Source of the DNA: Capilliphycus salinus
GTDB lineage: Bacteria; Cyanobacteriota; Cyanobacteriia; Cyanobacteriales; Microcoleaceae
Assembly: GCF_047276495.1 (NCBI RefSeq)
Contig: NZ_CP178543.1
Span: 806,001-870,000, forward strand
Direction of reading: 5' to 3'
DNA length: 64,000 bases
The position numbers and the translations under genes were made by a program. This document shows, piece after piece, positions 61,865 through 64,000 of this stretch (its first letter is position 1; every line of letters starts with the position of its first letter). The notes below the pieces were generated by a model. It did not search any database, was not told the origin of the DNA, and saw only the letters and a list, made by a program, of their open reading frames with translations.

Positions 61865-62487
61865 CTTAATTTAATATCAAGTGGGTTGATAGGAGTATAT
61901 GTTCCTCTCAACCCCAGAAACCCGATGCGCGTAAAATACTGGGTTTTGTATTCGCCGCCATCAAAGAGATATTAAGTAGTTTGGGGGAATTAAACGAACA
62001 ATGCTAAACCTTGTCAGTCCCTTGTTCTAAGGGATACGCGCTTTTCGAGTTGAACGTTTATTGATGATCACCGACTTATGTTGAGTTTTTTTCAATACAG
62101 GTTGGACAAGAAATAATTTTATTAAAGCTTTACAAAAAAAGCTGAAAACTTTAAGTTACTATCTTGTTTTCCGAATACCGAGCGGACTAAACTAAAAACA
62201 CCCAATCCATTAATACGATCTATTCATTGGGAAAGATCGACTAAATATCGGCTAGGATAAACGCCTAGCTGGGGATATTTTATGGGAATATTAAGTGCAT
62301 CTCTGGGGATGGGTATACAAGTTAAAAATCAGAAAAATTAGAGCTTCGGAGAGCTTTATAAATTACGGTTTTCTGACAGTTTTAGCTCTCTTATAGAAAT
62401 CAATTGCTAATCTACAATTCATCAATTTAGCCTTTCATCTAAAAACTGTCAGAACTGTTTAGAAATCCAACGATCTTACCATCAGTC
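61865..62487. other. Intergenic region between the two PEP-CTERM genes
   Basis: About 620 bp without a supported gene. Its right half (62120-62280) repeats the leader of the first PEP-CTERM gene, and a single worn copy of the 72-bp unit lies near 62285-62345. Confidence 0.6.
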
Positions 62488-63297
62488 ATGCTTAAAAAAC
62501 TTCAACATCCGTTAAATCTAGTTTTAGGTTCAATCTCCGTTTTCGCTACATTAACTCTCACGGCTTCACCTAGTCTTGCATACACTTTTGCTCGTTCAGC
62601 TATCCAGGGTTATTTAGATTGGTTTAGTCACGATCCTTTAAGCGTTGAAACCTTCACCGATGAGGATACTTTTACTTTCGCAACCAACGGTTCAGTTGAC
62701 GCATCAGCAGCAACCATCGCGAACTTCAATATAGAAATTCCTCCTACTTCTGCACGCAACTTTTCTGAGGCAGAAACCTCAGGATTCGGACAGGAATATA
62801 TCGGTATTGCCAAGACCGAAGCTGCTGTTATTGGGCATGACTTTTTTATTGAAGCCGGTGAAACATTTTCTTTTAGTTTTGCATCGCGGTTTCAACTCGA
62901 AGTCGCTAGTAACAGTCCCGTCGGTAAAAACGCCATTGGTGAGGGTGATATATCCGTCTTCCTCTTTGAGAATTCTACCGAAGAAATGATTGATTTCTTC
63001 TCGATTTCTGGACGGATAGAAACTGCGGGTAACAATGACTTTTTTGAGATTAACGGCAGCGATAACTTTATCCCTTCAACGGCGTTTACTACCGACCGGG
63101 ACTATGGGCATAATCTCAAGTTGATGGGTGGGCTTTATTTTGGTGATTTTTCTCGCTACTTTGACGAAGATACCTATTTAACTTTGGTGGAAGTGAAAAA
63201 CACCTACGCGATGGTGAAAGCGCCCGAACCTTCGAGTTTTATCGCTCTATTTGTTTTTGGTGGGGTAACGGGTGTTGCTTTGAAAAAGCGCAAATAG
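62488..63297 (+). CDS. PEP-CTERM exosortase-sorted protein, copy 2
   Basis: A 269-residue paralogue of the 61055 gene, the same length. It has a similar signal peptide (SISVFATLTLTASPSLA), a diverged central domain (only scattered matches such as GDFSRYFDEDTYLTLVEV against GEFSRPFSEDTYLTLVEV), and the same PEP-CTERM tail (PEPSSF, IALFVFGGVTGVAL, KKRK). In the last 129 bp before the stop only four bases differ from copy 1 (61726-61854 against 63165-63293). Confidence 0.92.
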   Translation: MLKKLQHPLNLVLGSISVFATLTLTASPSLAYTFARSAIQGYLDWFSHDPLSVETFTDEDTFTFATNGSVDASAATIANFNIEIPPTSARNFSEAETSGFGQEYIGIAKTEAAVIGHDFFIEAGETFSFSFASRFQLEVASNSPVGKNAIGEGDISVFLFENSTEEMIDFFSISGRIETAGNNDFFEINGSDNFIPSTAFTTDRDYGHNLKLMGGLYFGDFSRYFDEDTYLTLVEVKNTYAMVKAPEPSSFIALFVFGGVTGVALKKRK

Positions 63298-63331
63298 TTC
63301 TAACTGAACAATTGCCATAACTGCACATTGG

Positions 63332-63365
63332 AAAAACCCGGTTTCTTACGAGTTACCGGGTTTTT
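63332..63365. terminator. Bidirectional terminator between PEP-CTERM gene 2 and perR
   Basis: AAAAACCCGGT (63332-63342) and ACCGGGTTTTT (63355-63365) are perfectly complementary over 11 bp, with T-runs on both strands. It uses the same AAACCCGGTTT core as the other dispersed repeat family. Confidence 0.85.
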
Positions 63366-63409
63366 AATTGCGAGTTTTAATCCCTAAAATCATAATATTT
63401 CTTGAAAGC

Positions 63410-63470
63410 GGGGCGGGTTTAGTTCAATTTCTGACGAATATTATAGCTCTTGGCTGAACCCGCCCCTACA
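63410..63470. repeat. GTAGGGGCGGGTT-family inverted repeat, copy 10
   Basis: GGGGCGGGTTT at the left and AACCCGCCCCTACA at the right, about 60 bp, just after the stop of perR. Confidence 0.8.
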
Positions 63471-63481
63471 ATAATATTGGT

Positions 63482-63907
63482 CTAATAATTTGTACAGCGA
63501 TCGCATTCACCTTTGAGAATCACTTCATAATTTTCTACTTTTATTCCTTCGGGAAGCCGATCTAATTGCAAGCTACTAAAGGTTTCCCAATCAATATCTT
63601 GAATTTTTCCACAAGTTTGACAGCAAAAATGGTGATGGGGTTCGACTTTCGCATCATAACGAGTTACCCCTTCTTCTAATAAAACTTCTCGGACTAACCC
63701 CACTTCTCGCAACACCGATAAGGCACTATAAACCGTTGCTTTCGACGAAATCGGCAAATCCCGATTAACATCAACCAAAATTTCTTCAACAGTCGGATGA
63801 TCGAAACGAGAAAGTAGGTTCGCGTAGACTGCAAACCGTTGGGGGGTGATCCTCAGTCCTCTGGCTCGCATTCGGTCTTCAATTTCTTTTGTTGCATTGC
63901 TGACCAT
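63482..63907 (-). CDS. perR: Fur-family transcription regulator, PerR-like
   Basis: A 141-residue metal-dependent repressor. The N-terminal winged helix (RGLRITPQRFAVYANLL, then SKATVYSALSVLREVGLV) binds DNA. The C-terminal dimer domain has His-rich EPHHHFCCQTCGKIQDI and the second zinc Cys pair CDRC. The short length, PHHHF motif and two CxxC pairs fit PerR (peroxide sensing) better than the classic iron-sensing Fur. The PerR regulon in cyanobacteria includes antioxidant genes; none is adjacent inside this window. Fur or Zur cannot be fully excluded. Confidence 0.88.
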   Translation of the reverse strand: MVSNATKEIEDRMRARGLRITPQRFAVYANLLSRFDHPTVEEILVDVNRDLPISSKATVYSALSVLREVGLVREVLLEEGVTRYDAKVEPHHHFCCQTCGKIQDIDWETFSSLQLDRLPEGIKVENYEVILKGECDRCTNY

Positions 63908-63937
63908 GATCCTATTTTTGTGGCTAATCTTTCCTAC

Positions 63938-63965
63938 ATTATATCACATCTGAGAAAAGATGGGG
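63938..63965 (-). promoter_or_regulatory. Likely perR promoter
   Basis: On the minus strand a perfect TATAAT lies at 63938-63943, about 30 bp before the ATG. TTGCCC near 63963-63968 could be the -35 box, but the spacing (about 19 bp) is long. A metal-box operator may overlap, since Fur-family genes are often self-regulated. Confidence 0.5.
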
Positions 63966-64000
63966 CAATATCTGAGTTTTAGTTTTTTGCTTGACATTTT

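Overview
The window is a piece of a cyanobacterial chromosome, most likely from a filamentous Oscillatoriales-type organism (the order is my inference). The support is: an ApcE phycobilisome core-membrane linker with three linker repeats, a CrtD-like carotenoid desaturase, a CYP38-type lumenal cyclophilin, three Uma2-family nucleases, a DUF1822/CHASE2 locus, PEP-CTERM proteins, many GCGATCGC (HIP1) octamers, and many short intergenic palindromic repeats. No tRNA, rRNA, CRISPR array, prophage or complete insertion sequence was seen.

Layout. 1-4.3 kb: the 3' part of glycogen phosphorylase, a stand-alone cyclic-nucleotide-binding domain, and a DUF2235 hydrolase. 4.6-9.6 kb: a co-directional locus made of a sigma-70-like protein with an internal duplication, a DUF1822 protein, a membrane CHAT-protease/CHASE2 protein with an intact His/Cys pair, and a 71-residue protein with a strong ribosome site. 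This is the best candidate for an undescribed system. 9.7-14.1 kb: a 1451-residue RTX-type surface or secreted protein with very long low-complexity repeats. 14.8-22.4 kb: crtD, Uma2, an M16 peptidase, a TerB/Mo-nitrogenase-C protein, dapF, and a PD-(D/E)XK-like protein. 22.6-32.1 kb: an HtrA protease, a broken methyltransferase gene, two Uma2 genes, a two-component pair, a pentapeptide protein, an ETHE1-like MBL hydrolase, and a phosphonatase-like HAD. 32.3-42 kb: an excisionase-like HTH gene, an HpnW-like FAD oxidoreductase, tig-clpP-clpX, and asd-dapA-rnj. 42.4-52.5 kb: a 33-residue membrane peptide, apcE, a methyltransferase, a GerMN protein, efp-accB, CYP38, and small membrane proteins. 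52.5-64 kb: an ABC transporter whose permease is fused to an M1-like domain that has lost its zinc ligands, hom, csbD, a GCS2-like protein, a duplicated PEP-CTERM pair, and a Fur/PerR regulator.

How genes work together. asd, dapA, dapF and hom are four genes of the aspartate-derived lysine/threonine pathway, but only asd-dapA(-rnj) form an apparent operon. tig-clpP-clpX form a protein quality-control block. efp-accB are paired, as is usual in cyanobacteria. The HAD and FAD oxidoreductase genes suggest aminophosphonate use. The sigma/DUF1822/CHAT-CHASE2 set has the parts expected of a signal-controlled proteolytic transcription switch, by analogy with the type III-E CRISPR Csx29/Csx30/CASP-sigma set. 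That function is an inference.

At least ten copies of an approximately 60-bp inverted repeat with GTAGGGGCGGGTT/AACCCGCCCCTAC ends are spread through the intergenic gaps. One of them lies between the two genes of the two-component system.
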